Assembly (NCBI GenBank): GCA_018377235.1
Contig: JAGZZT010000013.1
Location: 1 to 64,000, forward strand
DNA length: 64,000 bases
Source of the DNA: Clostridium sp.
GTDB taxonomy: Bacteria > Bacillota > Clostridia > Lachnospirales > Lachnospiraceae
Direction of reading: 5' to 3'
Under the pieces are notes generated by a model. The model was not told where the DNA came from. It made no database searches and saw nothing but the letters and a program-made list of their open reading frames with translations. The translations under genes and the position numbers were made by a program. Numbering within the stretch: the first letter of the stretch is position 1; every line of letters begins with the position of its first letter. Below are positions 25,296 through 34,047 of the stretch, piece by piece.

Positions 25296-27821
25296 TTACA
25301 CCTTTTTTAATTTGGCAACAGATGCAAACATTTTTTTCACGCCTGATCTGTCAAAGTCTACAGTCACCTCATAGTCCCTGCCTCCGTCTGCAATCGTCCT
25401 GACTGTTCCCTCTCCAAATTTGATATGGCGCACCCTGTCGCCTTCCTCATAGTCCAGTTTTTCAGCTTTCTGAACCGTAAAGGCCTTTCCAAAAGGCGGG
25501 ACTGTTGAGGCAGTTTTAGACGCGTAGGCGTTTGGCTTCTGCCCAAATGCACTGATTCCAGAAGAGCGTTTCGGAGCAGACCACCCTTCTGTAGAGCGAT
25601 CCCAATCTCTTCCAGATATAGAAGATCCGCCATAAGAACCTCCTCCTCTGCAGGATCCGCCGCCCCAGGATGAATTGCCCGCCCAGGAAGAGCCTTCATC
25701 CCTGTGGGATAAACCTCTTCCGAAAGCGCCTCGTTCTTCTCTCTCCATCTCGAAATCATCGCCCCACGGCAGTCCGCTGTCATCGAAATCATCTGCAAAG
25801 TGGAGTCCCTCTCCCGCTCTGCTTCCTGGCAGTTTGCTTCCTTCTCCGTCTCCCGTCCAGGAACTGCCTCTGGAGAACATGGATTTCTGGTTCTGTCTGT
25901 CTAAAAGCAGAGGCGGGATTTCTTCCACGAAGCGGCTCAGCTTAGAAAAGCGCGTCTCCCCATTCGTCATCCTCTGTCTGGCCGCCGTCATAGTCAGCCG
26001 TTCTCTGGCTCTGGTAATTCCCACATAGCAGAGACGTCGCTCTTCCTCTACTGCATCGGCATCGTCAGACATAATAGACATGCTGCTTGGGAACAGGCCA
26101 TCCTCCATTCCGCTTAAATAGACATAGGGAAATTCCAGTCCCTTAGCACTGTGGAGAGTCATCAGAACAACCCGGTTCTCCGATTCGTCCATATTGTCTA
26201 CCTCTGCCACCAGAGCCACTTCCTCCAAGAACCCTCCCAGAGTCGGCTCCTCTGCGCCCTCCCAGTAAGCGGCCGCTTTATTAATCAGCTCCTCAATGTT
26301 TTGGAGTCTTGTCTCAGACTCTACCTCTCCCTCTTCCTCAATTTCCTTTCTGTATCCTGTTTTTTCAAGGATTTCTTCAATCAGTTCTTTTATGCTGAGT
26401 TCTGACAGTCTGAACTTGAAGTCCTCAATCTGATCGGTAAATCCAGCTATCTTATCTGCTGCCTTTCCGATGGACGGCACTGCCCTGGCTCTTAAAAGGG
26501 CGTCATAAAAGCTCATTCCGCTGGCAGAGGCGAAAGCAATTACCCTGCCCATAGATGTGGCTCCGATTCCCCGCTTAGGCACATTGACAATTCTCTGCAC
26601 CGCCAGATCATCCTGCCCATTGGCAATTGTCTTTAAATAAGAAAGAATATCTTTTATTTCCTTTCTCTGGTAGAAGTTGACTCCTCCCACCAGGCGGTAG
26701 GGAACACTGTAGAGAATGCACTTCTCCTCCAGAAGGCGGGACTGGGCGTTGGTTCTGTACAGCACGGCAAAATCAGAAAACGGTCTGTTTTCTTTTTCTG
26801 TCTCCAGAAGAATATCCTTGACTATGTAATCTGCCTCCTCGTAGGCTGTATCAAACTGAGCCAGTCTCACCTGATCCCCCTCCCCATTGGAGGTCCACAG
26901 AGTTTTGTCCTTTCTGCCTCTGTTATGACGGATTACCTCGTTAGCGGCATTTAGAATATTTTGGGTAGAGCGGTAGTTCTGCTCCAGCTTAATCACGTGT
27001 GCTCCGGGAAATGCCGACTCAAAGCTTAAGATATTTTCGATGTCAGCCCCTCGGAACTTGTAAATAGACTGATCGTCATCGCCCACCACACAAATATTTC
27101 TGTATTTTCCAGCTAACTGATCTACCAGCTTAAACTGTACCCGATTAGTATCCTGATACTCGTCCACCATGATATAGCGGAATCGATTCTGATAATACTC
27201 CAGCACATCTCTGTCCTGCTCAAACAGTTCTACCGTCTTTAAGAGCAGATCGTCAAAATCCAGGGCATTATTCTTTTTCAGTTCCTTCTGATATTCCACA
27301 TATAGCTCTGCAATTTTTTTCTCTCTGAAATCGCCTCCAGCATTCTGAAGAGCCTCCTGTGGAACAATCATATCATTTTTAAAAGCAGAAATCCTGCTCA
27401 GCACAGCTCTCTCCTTAAACTGTCTGGTATCCACCTGAAGACGTTTAAATATCTGTTTCATCAGCGTGCGCTGGTCATCCGTATCGTAAATCGTGAAGCT
27501 GGTCTCGTATCCAAGCCGGTCAATATGGCGTCTCAAAATTCTCACGCAGGAAGAGTGGAACGTACTTACCCATATGCTCTCTGAACCAAATCCCACGATT
27601 TTATCCACTCTCTCTCTCATCTCTGCAGCCGCTTTGTTAGTAAAAGTAATAGCCAGAATATTCCAGGGATTCACTCCCTTTTCCTCTATCAGGTAGGCAA
27701 TCCGGTGAGTCAGAACTCTTGTCTTTCCCGAACCAGCTCCGGCCAGCACCAGCAGAGGCCCCTCCGTGTGAAAGACCGCCTCTTTCTGTTTTGGATTTAA
27801 CAGTTCAAATTTATTGTCCAT
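25296..27821 (-). CDS. pcrA: ATP-dependent DNA helicase PcrA (UvrD family)
   Basis: This 841-residue SF1A 3'-5' helicase acts in repair, rolling-circle replication and transcription-coupled processes. Motifs appear in order: Walker A LAGAGSGKTRVL (Lys33), VDEYQDTN, GDDDQSIYKFRGAD, LEQNYRST, LMTLHSAKGLEFPYV and LCYVGITRARERL. The last 55 residues form a Tudor-like domain (EGDRVRHIKFGEGTV) that binds RNA polymerase in PcrA. Between the core and this domain is an unusually long Gly/Ser/Trp-rich linker (about residues 655-770). The ATG follows AGGAG, and the promoter is near consensus. No LexA box is seen. Confidence 0.97.
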   Translation of the reverse strand: MDNKFELLNPKQKEAVFHTEGPLLVLAGAGSGKTRVLTHRIAYLIEEKGVNPWNILAITFTNKAAAEMRERVDKIVGFGSESIWVSTFHSSCVRILRRHIDRLGYETSFTIYDTDDQRTLMKQIFKRLQVDTRQFKERAVLSRISAFKNDMIVPQEALQNAGGDFREKKIAELYVEYQKELKKNNALDFDDLLLKTVELFEQDRDVLEYYQNRFRYIMVDEYQDTNRVQFKLVDQLAGKYRNICVVGDDDQSIYKFRGADIENILSFESAFPGAHVIKLEQNYRSTQNILNAANEVIRHNRGRKDKTLWTSNGEGDQVRLAQFDTAYEEADYIVKDILLETEKENRPFSDFAVLYRTNAQSRLLEEKCILYSVPYRLVGGVNFYQRKEIKDILSYLKTIANGQDDLAVQRIVNVPKRGIGATSMGRVIAFASASGMSFYDALLRARAVPSIGKAADKIAGFTDQIEDFKFRLSELSIKELIEEILEKTGYRKEIEEEGEVESETRLQNIEELINKAAAYWEGAEEPTLGGFLEEVALVAEVDNMDESENRVVLMTLHSAKGLEFPYVYLSGMEDGLFPSSMSIMSDDADAVEEERRLCYVGITRARERLTMTAARQRMTNGETRFSKLSRFVEEIPPLLLDRQNQKSMFSRGSSWTGDGEGSKLPGSRAGEGLHFADDFDDSGLPWGDDFEMEREERGAFGRGLSHRDEGSSWAGNSSWGGGSCRGGGSYGGSSISGRDWDRSTEGWSAPKRSSGISAFGQKPNAYASKTASTVPPFGKAFTVQKAEKLDYEEGDRVRHIKFGEGTVRTIADGGRDYEVTVDFDRSGVKKMFASVAKLKKV

Positions 27822-27873
27822 AATGTCTCCTATATCATCTGCTTCTTAATTCTTCTGCTTTATCAGTTTCTCC

Positions 27874-27902
27874 ATTATAATATATTTTCTTTCCTGTGTC
27901 AT
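27874..27902 (-). promoter_or_regulatory. Sigma-A promoter of pcrA
   Basis: ATGACA (27897-27902), 17 bases, TATAAT (27874-27879) on the minus strand, about 50 bases upstream of the start codon. Confidence 0.65.
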
Positions 27903-27950
27903 CCTCGTTTCAGTGCCATAAGCAGCGGAATCTGCAGGCCGGACAAAAGT

Positions 27951-27992
27951 CAGGCCGGAAAACTGCCCGTTTTTCGAGCGCCCTCCGGCCTG
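27951..27992 (-). terminator. GC-rich hairpin downstream of the flavodoxin gene
   Basis: CAGGCCGGA (27951-27959) pairs with TCCGGCCTG (27984-27992). The minus-strand tail (ACTTTTG) is only partly U-rich, so termination may be incomplete. Confidence 0.55.
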
Positions 27993-28048
27993 TCTTATTT
28001 TCTTATATGTCCGCGTCCGTGTACATGAAATCTGCCTTTAAACAGTTT

Positions 28049-28549
28049 CTATCTGTCAAACAGCTCCCTGGCCTTTTTTGCAAACCGCTCTCCGTAAATT
28101 CGGAAGTCCTCCCTGCAGTCCTCAAAGTGAGTTCCCACAGAATCAAGGGCTACCGGCCCCAGGTGGATAAACGGTTTTCCAAGCGATGCTCCGCCAGAGT
28201 ACAGTACCATTCCCTTTACCATCATATGGCCAATCATGGTAAGCAGTGCCACATCTGCGCCCCCCTGGGCATAGTGGGCAGTGGCGTAAACGCCTCCCAG
28301 CTTTCCGGCCAGATTGAGAGAACGGCTGTCCACATCAAACCACTTCTTAATCTGCCAGCAGGTATTGGCCACCCAGGTCGGAGTTCCAATAATCACGCCG
28401 TCGCAGGCGTCCAGATATTCCTGATCCATCGGCTCTTCGATGGAAAACAGTCTGGCCTCTCCTCCTGCCCGCTCAATTCCCTCCGCAATGACGGATCCCA
28501 TCTCTCTGGTATGTCCAGTCTGGCTGTAGTAAATAATTGCAATTTTCAT
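28049..28549 (-). CDS. Flavodoxin family protein (WrbA-like)
   Basis: This 166-residue flavodoxin-fold protein has the FMN phosphate loop YSQTGHTREM at residues 9-18, followed by GVIIGTPTWVANTCWQIK, which is typical of NAD(P)H:quinone oxidoreductase/WrbA-like proteins. A YATAHYAQGGAD stretch forms the third flavin loop. It probably carries out two-electron reduction of quinones or related acceptors, but no partner is nearby. The start MKIAIIYYSQ has AAGGAGG upstream; a longer frame adds 21 residues including the promoter. It has its own near-consensus promoter. Confidence 0.85.
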   Translation of the reverse strand: MKIAIIYYSQTGHTREMGSVIAEGIERAGGEARLFSIEEPMDQEYLDACDGVIIGTPTWVANTCWQIKKWFDVDSRSLNLAGKLGGVYATAHYAQGGADVALLTMIGHMMVKGMVLYSGGASLGKPFIHLGPVALDSVGTHFEDCREDFRIYGERFAKKARELFDR

Positions 28550-28583
28550 GACTATTCCTCCTTCACAGTCTCTGCATACAACT

Positions 28584-28612
28584 ATTATACACCTGTATGT
28601 TTCATCTGTCAT
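28584..28612 (-). promoter_or_regulatory. Sigma-A promoter of the flavodoxin gene
   Basis: ATGACA (28607-28612), 17 bases, TATAAT (28584-28589) on the minus strand; the same box pair and spacing as the pcrA promoter. Confidence 0.65.
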
Positions 28613-28637
28613 TCTCTCTTTTCACACCTGTTTTCTC

Positions 28638-30452
28638 CTATGCAAACTGACTGTTGTACAGCTCTGCATAAGCACCTTCCGCAGCCAGAAGCTCTCTGTG
28701 ATTTCCCTGCTCGATAATATCGCCGTCCTTCATCACAAGGATTAAATCTGCGTCCACGATTGTAGACAGGCGATGGGCAATTACAAAGCTGGTTCTGTTC
28801 TTCATAAGCGTCTGCATGGCTCTGCCGATGGCCATCTCTGTTCTGGTGTCCACACTGGAAGTTGCTTCATCCAGAATCAGCACTGGCGGATTGCAGAGCA
28901 TGACGCGGGCAATGGTAAGAAGCTGCCTCTGGCCGGCTGAGATTGTTTCCGCTTCATTGTCCAGAACTGTATCATAGCCCTGAGGCATTGTCCGGATGAA
29001 AAAGTCTGCATGAGCCGCTTTTGCAGCAGCTATCACCTCTTCCCTGGAGGCTTCCGGCCTTCCGTAGGCAATATTTTCTGCAATGGTCCCTCCGAACAGC
29101 CATGTATCCTGAAGCACCATGCCAAAATTCTGTCTTAAATCTGCTCTCATCATATGTGCCGTGTCCACCCCGTCTAACAGAATTCGTCCGCCGTTTACCT
29201 CATAAAACCGCATTAAGAGATTAATCAAAGTCGTTTTTCCAGCCCCTGTATTTCCCACAATAGCAATCTTCTGCCCAGGTTTCGCTGTAAAGCTCAGATT
29301 CTTCATGAGAGGGCGCCCCGGATCGTATCCAAACTGTACCTGCTCGAAAACCACACTTCCCTCTGAATTCCTTACAACCTCCGGCTTTTCCGGATCCGGG
29401 CTTATCTCCTCAGCATCCAGCATTTGATATACATGTTCTGCAGACGCCAGCGCTGACTGCATGGAATTAATCATATAGGAAACCTCTGTCAGCGGTTCAG
29501 CCGCCTGATAAACATACTGTAAAAAAGCCTGAATTGCTCCCACTGTCATAACTCCGTCTATGAGAAGCTTTCCTCCTATCACTGCAATCAGTACCTGTCC
29601 CACCCTGTTTACAAAGCGGATGGCTGGATTGATAGCCTGGGTGAGAAAATCTGCCTGTCCGGCCGCCTCTGCTAACTGCCCGGCTGCCTGGCGTATTTCC
29701 TGACGGCTCTCTTCTTCTCTGTTAAAAGCTTTGATGATGACACGGCCGCTCATGCTCTCCTCTACACAGCTGGTCAGCTGGCTTAATGCCCTCTGACGTT
29801 TGGCCGCTGTTTTCAGAGTCTTTCCTGTGAAAAAATTGGTAAGAACCATGGAAAGTCCAGTAAAAATCAGGAACACAATAGTTAAAGGCACATGATAAAA
29901 AAACATGATGAGAAGGGATCCGATTACCAGTCCCACTGAGGTAAACAGCTTTAAAAGTCCTGTCTGAAGAGCCTCCGACACCTTGTCAAGATCATTCACT
30001 GCCCGGCTTAGAATCTCTCCCGGCTGGTGTCCGTCAAAGTAGGAAAGTGGAAGCTTTGAAAGCTTCCAGCTCAGCTGCTCCCTCAGCCGTAAATTGAGCC
30101 GTTCCGCAAAGCCCGCCATAAGAAAGTTCTGCGCTGTGTAAAACAGCCAGCTGATCAGGTAAAGGGAAAACATGATTAAAAGCTGCACTCCTCCTGATTT
30201 CCATGTAAAGGAGAACACTGTTCCTGCCGCTTTAGCCTCCTTCACTCCATTCCAGATGAAATCCACCAGGTGAGCGCTGTAAAGAGGCGATATAATAGAA
30301 AACAGCGTGTAAAATATGACAGAAGCCCCTACCAGATACAGTCTCAAATGCTGATCCTTAGAGGAATCCCACATCCGCTTTAATGTTTTCATAGCATGGC
30401 TTGGAACCTCCAGCTTCAGATCCTCCCCTGTCTCGTTCTTCTCCTTCTCCAT
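28638..30452 (-). CDS. ABC exporter subunit (TMD-NBD), second of a heterodimer
   Basis: This 604-residue half-transporter has six membrane segments and an ATP-binding domain: Walker A GNTGAGKTTLINLL, signature ISAGQRQLL and Walker B VLILDEATSSVD. Walker B keeps its catalytic glutamate, but the signature is ISAGQ instead of LSGGQ. The ATG overlaps the stop of the preceding ABC gene (TAATG), and AGGAGGGGAGGAG precedes it. The pair resembles BmrCD- and TM287/288-type heterodimeric multidrug exporters with one degenerate ATP site. It is third in a MarR-led operon, so drug or toxin export is likely. The substrate is unknown. Confidence 0.92.
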   Translation of the reverse strand: MEKEKNETGEDLKLEVPSHAMKTLKRMWDSSKDQHLRLYLVGASVIFYTLFSIISPLYSAHLVDFIWNGVKEAKAAGTVFSFTWKSGGVQLLIMFSLYLISWLFYTAQNFLMAGFAERLNLRLREQLSWKLSKLPLSYFDGHQPGEILSRAVNDLDKVSEALQTGLLKLFTSVGLVIGSLLIMFFYHVPLTIVFLIFTGLSMVLTNFFTGKTLKTAAKRQRALSQLTSCVEESMSGRVIIKAFNREEESRQEIRQAAGQLAEAAGQADFLTQAINPAIRFVNRVGQVLIAVIGGKLLIDGVMTVGAIQAFLQYVYQAAEPLTEVSYMINSMQSALASAEHVYQMLDAEEISPDPEKPEVVRNSEGSVVFEQVQFGYDPGRPLMKNLSFTAKPGQKIAIVGNTGAGKTTLINLLMRFYEVNGGRILLDGVDTAHMMRADLRQNFGMVLQDTWLFGGTIAENIAYGRPEASREEVIAAAKAAHADFFIRTMPQGYDTVLDNEAETISAGQRQLLTIARVMLCNPPVLILDEATSSVDTRTEMAIGRAMQTLMKNRTSFVIAHRLSTIVDADLILVMKDGDIIEQGNHRELLAAEGAYAELYNSQFA

Positions 30453-32209
30453 TACTCCTCCCCTCCTTTCATCTGTGATTTCGCAATTTCCTGATACACG
30501 CTGCATCGTTCCATAAGCTCTCTGTGAGTTCCGATTCCTGCAATTTTTCCCTCGTTCAGCACAATAATCTGATCCGCGTTTAAAATTGTATTAATTCTCT
30601 GAGCGATAATCAACACTGCCGCTTCCTTTGTCTCCTCCTTCAAAGCCTTTCTCAAAGCGCTGTCAGTCTTAAAATCCAGAGCTGAAAAGCTATCGTCAAA
30701 GATATAAAGATCTGCCTTCTTCATCAAAGCCCTGGCAATGGAAAGCCGCTGCTTCTGACCTCCTGAAAAATTCGTTCCTCCCTGAGCAGTATGGGAGGAA
30801 AGTCCCTCTGGAAGCGCTGTGACGAAATCTGCCTGGGCCACGGAAAGGGCGTGAAACATCTCCTCCTCTGATGCATCTGGATTCCCATATTTTAAATTGT
30901 CAGCAATCGTTCCGGAAAACAGCCATGCCTTCTGAGGCACATAAGACACATGTTTTCTCAAATCCTCCTGCCTCATTTTTTTCACATCCCTGCCGCAGAT
31001 CCGTACCGTTCCCCCGCTGGCATCATAAAACCTCATCATAAGCTTGGCGATAGTAGATTTTCCGCTTCCCGTTCCTCCAATAACAGCTGTAGTCTCTCCC
31101 CGTCTGCAGGCAAATGTCAGATTTCCCAATGTATCCTCATCTGCATCTGCAAAACGGAAGGAGACACCCTCAAAAGAAGCTGCTTCTGTCAGATCTTTTT
31201 CTTCTGATATTTCCCGCTCTGTTTTTTGTTTCTCCAGATCCTCTTCTCCGGCTCCATCCCGTATTTCCGGCTCCCGGTCTAACACTTCTCCAATTCGCTC
31301 CAGACACACCCGCGCTCTGGGCAGCAGGATAATAACCATCTGAGCCATCATCAGATAAAATAAAATCAAAATTGTGTACTCTGTCAGCGCCGTAATGTCT
31401 CCAATTTCCATGGTTCCGGCTCCGATTCGGTTGCCTCCAAACCATAGAATCGCTACTACCAGGATACTGATGGAAAAAAAGGAAAAGCTGTCCAGGCCAG
31501 CAAATAAAAGATTCGTCTCCACCGCAGCTTTGGCGTAGTCCTCAAAGGACTTCTTCATCCGTTTCGTCTCATAGGCTTCCTTGTTAAAGGCCCGGATTAC
31601 CCGGACACCTGTAATGTTTTCCCTCATCACCACATTCATCCTGTCTAAAAAGCGCTGCAGCCGTCCGAATACAGACGCAGCCTTTTTACTGATAACTACA
31701 GTGAGAAGCACCACAAAAACGACTCCTCCTCCCAGTATCATCCCCATAGACGGATCAATAGAAAACGCCATGACAATTCCCATCAGCGACAGAGCTGGAA
31801 CTGGCAGCACCATGGTAACACACCAGACCACAGCCTGCTGAATGATCGAGACATCGCTTAAAATTCTTGTGATCATGGATCCCGTTCCGTACTGTTCAAA
31901 ATCGTGGATAGAAAAATCCAGAGACTTCTCATACAGGGCGTTCCTCATATCCCGTCCAATCTGAGCCGACAGCTTTGCCGACATATAACTGCCCAGAAGA
32001 GCACTGGCTCCTGACAGTACAGTCACAATCAGCATCAGAACACCCTTTTCAATAATGTAATTCAGATTTCCACTTCCTACTCCCACATTGATCATGTCAG
32101 CGGTGATAGTAGGAATAATCAAAGCTCCCAGCACATCCAGTGTTACAAACAGAAGCGCCAGGGCCGTCAGTCCCCTGTAAGGTCTGATAAACTGCCAAAT
32201 ATGTTTCAT
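30452..32209 (-). CDS. ABC exporter subunit (TMD-NBD), first of a heterodimer
   Basis: This 585-residue half-transporter has six N-terminal membrane segments and an ATP-binding domain with Walker A GGTGSGKSTIAKLM and a full FSGGQKQRLS signature. Walker B reads LYIFDDSFSALD, so the catalytic glutamate is replaced by aspartate. That is the known mark of the degenerate site in heterodimeric exporters. An acidic/basic insertion (about residues 318-345) precedes the nucleotide-binding domain. The ATG overlaps the end of the MarR gene (ATGA), and AGGAGG precedes it. It should pair with the next gene product in the membrane. Confidence 0.93.
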   Translation of the reverse strand: MKHIWQFIRPYRGLTALALLFVTLDVLGALIIPTITADMINVGVGSGNLNYIIEKGVLMLIVTVLSGASALLGSYMSAKLSAQIGRDMRNALYEKSLDFSIHDFEQYGTGSMITRILSDVSIIQQAVVWCVTMVLPVPALSLMGIVMAFSIDPSMGMILGGGVVFVVLLTVVISKKAASVFGRLQRFLDRMNVVMRENITGVRVIRAFNKEAYETKRMKKSFEDYAKAAVETNLLFAGLDSFSFFSISILVVAILWFGGNRIGAGTMEIGDITALTEYTILILFYLMMAQMVIILLPRARVCLERIGEVLDREPEIRDGAGEEDLEKQKTEREISEEKDLTEAASFEGVSFRFADADEDTLGNLTFACRRGETTAVIGGTGSGKSTIAKLMMRFYDASGGTVRICGRDVKKMRQEDLRKHVSYVPQKAWLFSGTIADNLKYGNPDASEEEMFHALSVAQADFVTALPEGLSSHTAQGGTNFSGGQKQRLSIARALMKKADLYIFDDSFSALDFKTDSALRKALKEETKEAAVLIIAQRINTILNADQIIVLNEGKIAGIGTHRELMERCSVYQEIAKSQMKGGEE

Positions 32210-32733
32210 GTATCCTCCTCTTCAGACAGGAACGAGCTTGTCTGACCAATCATCTCGTCTACATACAGACGGCTCAGCCGCAGAAATTCTGCCCGATCCT
32301 CTGCCGGCATATGGATAAACGCCCGATCCTCCGCTTCCATAATCGGGTAAATTTTCTCCCTCAGAGTCTTCTTTCCCGCGTCTGTCAGCCGTATGTGAAG
32401 CTCCCTTCCTCTGGTTCCTTTCTCCAGGCGGATAATGCCGCCTCCCTCCAGCTTTCGGATAGAAGAATTGATCGTCTGCTTGCTGACAGATACCTGCCCG
32501 CAGATTTCTTTCTGGGAACATCCGTCTCCCAGCTCCGCAATGGTATAGAGAATCATAAAAGTGCTGTCCGACATTCCCATTTTTAAAGACAGGCTGTGAT
32601 ACAGATCGTCCAGTCTCTTATAAAGGCGGTTAAATTCCCTGAGTTCCTGTCCCTGGCTTTCTTCCAGCCCATACCGTCCGGCGTCCCGGACCAGCGGTTT
32701 GTATCCATCTTCCTTCTTTTTCATTTCTGCCAT
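32206..32733 (-). CDS. MarR family transcriptional regulator
   Basis: This 175-residue protein has a MarR winged helix at about residues 55-120, with CSQKEICGQVSVSKQTINSS as the recognition helix region and LEKGTRGRELHIRLTDAGK as the wing. It heads a tightly overlapping operon with two ABC exporter subunits, so it most likely represses that exporter and itself, releasing on ligand binding. A 12-bp perfect palindrome sits between the -35 and -10 boxes of its promoter. The ATG follows GGGAGGA. The ligand cannot be inferred. Confidence 0.92.
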   Translation of the reverse strand: MAEMKKKEDGYKPLVRDAGRYGLEESQGQELREFNRLYKRLDDLYHSLSLKMGMSDSTFMILYTIAELGDGCSQKEICGQVSVSKQTINSSIRKLEGGGIIRLEKGTRGRELHIRLTDAGKKTLREKIYPIMEAEDRAFIHMPAEDRAEFLRLSRLYVDEMIGQTSSFLSEEEDT

Positions 32734-32777
32734 AAAATTCCTCCCGGTTTATAGTATGATTTCGGACTTGCTTTTCC

Positions 32778-32806
32778 ATTTTAGTCCGATATCGGATTTA
32801 AGTCAA
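32778..32806 (-). promoter_or_regulatory. MarR-operon promoter with palindromic operator
   Basis: TTGACT (32801-32806), 17 bases, TAAAAT (32778-32783) on the minus strand. The perfect palindrome TCCGATATCGGA (32785-32796) fills most of the spacer. A further half-site pair (TCGGACT at 32762-32768 against AGTCCGA at 32783-32789) extends over the transcription start. This is a strong candidate for autoregulation by MarR. Confidence 0.7.
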
Positions 32807-32820
32807 GGGAAATTTTTATC

Positions 32821-32849
32821 TTGTCATCTAGTATTGAATACTATATAAT
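32821..32849 (+). promoter_or_regulatory. DUF1836 gene promoter with palindrome in the spacer
   Basis: TTGTCA (32821-32826), 17 bases, TATAAT (32844-32849). The spacer holds the inverted repeat TAGTATT-G-AATACTA (32829-32843), which is placed to act as an operator. The promoter is back-to-back with that of the MarR operon. Confidence 0.65.
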
Positions 32850-32870
32850 ATAACTACGAGGTGACAAACT

Positions 32871-33521
32871 ATGAAGACAAACGAACAGAGACTCGATGAT
32901 CTGATGAATTTTATTGACAGCCTGTCGCGAATCAGCGCTGCTGACATTCCAAATATTAATCTGTACATGGATCAGGTGACTACCTTTATGGACACTCATC
33001 TGGCCTCCTCTCTGAAACCGGGAGAGGAGAAGGCTCTCACTAAGACTATGATTAATAATTATGCAAAAAATAACCTTCTGCCCCCTCCGGAGAAGAAAAA
33101 ATATTCCAGAAACCACATTTTGCTTCTGACCTTTATCTATTATTTTAAAAATGTGCTTTCTCTGCGGGATATTGAACAGCTGCTCTCCCCCATTTCCGAG
33201 CATCATTTTACCCCTGGAAGCCAACCCGATCTGGCTCGGCTGTACGAGGAAATTTTCTCACTGGAGGCAGAACAAAGAGGGCGTCTGGTAGAGGATGTAA
33301 AAGCAAAATTTTCCTCTGCCATGGAGACCTTTTCAGATAAAAGTTTTCCGGAATTTGCAGAAAATACAGAACAGGGAGACAGGGAATATTTACGGCTGTT
33401 CGCCTTTGTATGCGAACTGGCCTTCGATGTGTATCTGAAAAAACAGATGATTGAACTGATTGCCGAAGATTTGAGGCAGGAAGGGAATCCTAATGGGAAA
33501 CGAAAAAAGGACAGGAAATAA
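32871..33521 (+). CDS. DUF1836 domain-containing protein
   Basis: This 216-residue protein fits the DUF1836 family of Firmicutes, which is thought to carry a MerR-like helix-turn-helix. Here residues 55-115 (KTMINNYAKNNLLPPP, KYSRNHILLL, LSLRDIEQLL) follow that pattern. The C-terminal half is helical and may sense a signal or dimerise. The function is unknown to me. The ATG follows GAGGTGA. A palindrome inside its promoter suggests autoregulation. The last codons (a Lys/Arg-rich end) overlap the terminator stem of the convergent yerC-like gene. Confidence 0.8.
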   Translation: MKTNEQRLDDLMNFIDSLSRISAADIPNINLYMDQVTTFMDTHLASSLKPGEEKALTKTMINNYAKNNLLPPPEKKKYSRNHILLLTFIYYFKNVLSLRDIEQLLSPISEHHFTPGSQPDLARLYEEIFSLEAEQRGRLVEDVKAKFSSAMETFSDKSFPEFAENTEQGDREYLRLFAFVCELAFDVYLKKQMIELIAEDLRQEGNPNGKRKKDRK

Positions 33522-33530
33522 TCCTGTCCT
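33508..33530 (-). terminator. Terminator of the YerC-like gene, inside the DUF1836 3' end
   Basis: AGGACAGGA (33508-33516) pairs with TCCTGTCCT (33522-33530), and on the minus strand TTTTTT follows. The stem overlaps both stop codons, so one sequence codes for protein and terminates the opposite transcript. Confidence 0.75.
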
Positions 33531-33843
33531 ACTCTTCCTCTTTCTTCGGAGCCGCATCTCCGCTCAAGCGTGCAAACACCATGTCATATCCATCATTTCC
33601 ATAGTTCAAAGAGCGATTGACACGGCTGATGGTAGCTGTGGAAGCTCCTGTCTTATCTGCAATTTCCAGATAAGTCCTCTTTTCCCGAAGCATCTTTGCT
33701 ACCTCGTAGCGCTGTGAAAAGGAAAGAATTTCATTGACCGTACACACATCCTCAAAAAAGCTGTAGCATTCCTCCGGACTTTTCAGCGCCAGAATCGCCT
33801 GGAACAGATGATCCACTGCTTCTGTCTTTATTTTTTTATTCAT
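33529..33843 (-). CDS. YerC/YecD family TrpR-related protein
   Basis: This 104-residue protein belongs to the TrpR-like family found in Firmicutes. The helix-turn-helix is clear at about residues 55-80: REKRTYLEIADKTGASTATISRVNRSL. The first half (LFQAILALKSPEECYSFFEDVCTVNEI) forms the dimerising helices. The regulated genes are unknown, although an orphan substrate-binding lipoprotein lies divergently upstream. The ATG is preceded by GAAGGAG. Its promoter has an extended -10, and it has its own terminator. Confidence 0.9.
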   Translation of the reverse strand: MNKKIKTEAVDHLFQAILALKSPEECYSFFEDVCTVNEILSFSQRYEVAKMLREKRTYLEIADKTGASTATISRVNRSLNYGNDGYDMVFARLSGDAAPKKEEE

Positions 33844-33882
33844 AGATGCAACTCCTTCTCTATCATATAGTTCCTGTTTCTA

Positions 33883-33911
33883 ATTTTAGCATACTAAAGT
33901 TCTGAAGTCCA
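33883..33911 (-). promoter_or_regulatory. Promoter of the YerC-like gene
   Basis: TGGACT (33906-33911), 17 bases, TAAAAT (33883-33888) with an upstream TGC making an extended -10. An inverted repeat TTCTTGT/ACAAGAA (33938-33944 and 33958-33964) lies between this and the divergent promoter. Confidence 0.5.
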
Positions 33912-33981
33912 TAGCAAAAAGATAAAGAAACTATTAATTCTTGTCCGCTGTAAACGAACAAGAAGATACATAGCTGAATTT

Positions 33982-34011
33982 TTCACATTCTCCCATCAGG
34001 CCTCATATGAT
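33982..34011 (+). promoter_or_regulatory. Promoter of the substrate-binding lipoprotein gene
   Basis: TTCACA (33982-33987), 18 bases, TATGAT (34006-34011). The start codon is 36 bases further on. Confidence 0.5.
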
Positions 34012-34047
34012 AGTAGTATCAATTTTGCTGTGGGAGGCTTTTATTTT

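Noticed and set aside
28638..32733. MarR plus paired ABC exporter as an antimicrobial-peptide cassette
   Set aside because: No peptide precursor, modification enzyme or immunity gene is adjacent; it is a common multidrug-type exporter arrangement.
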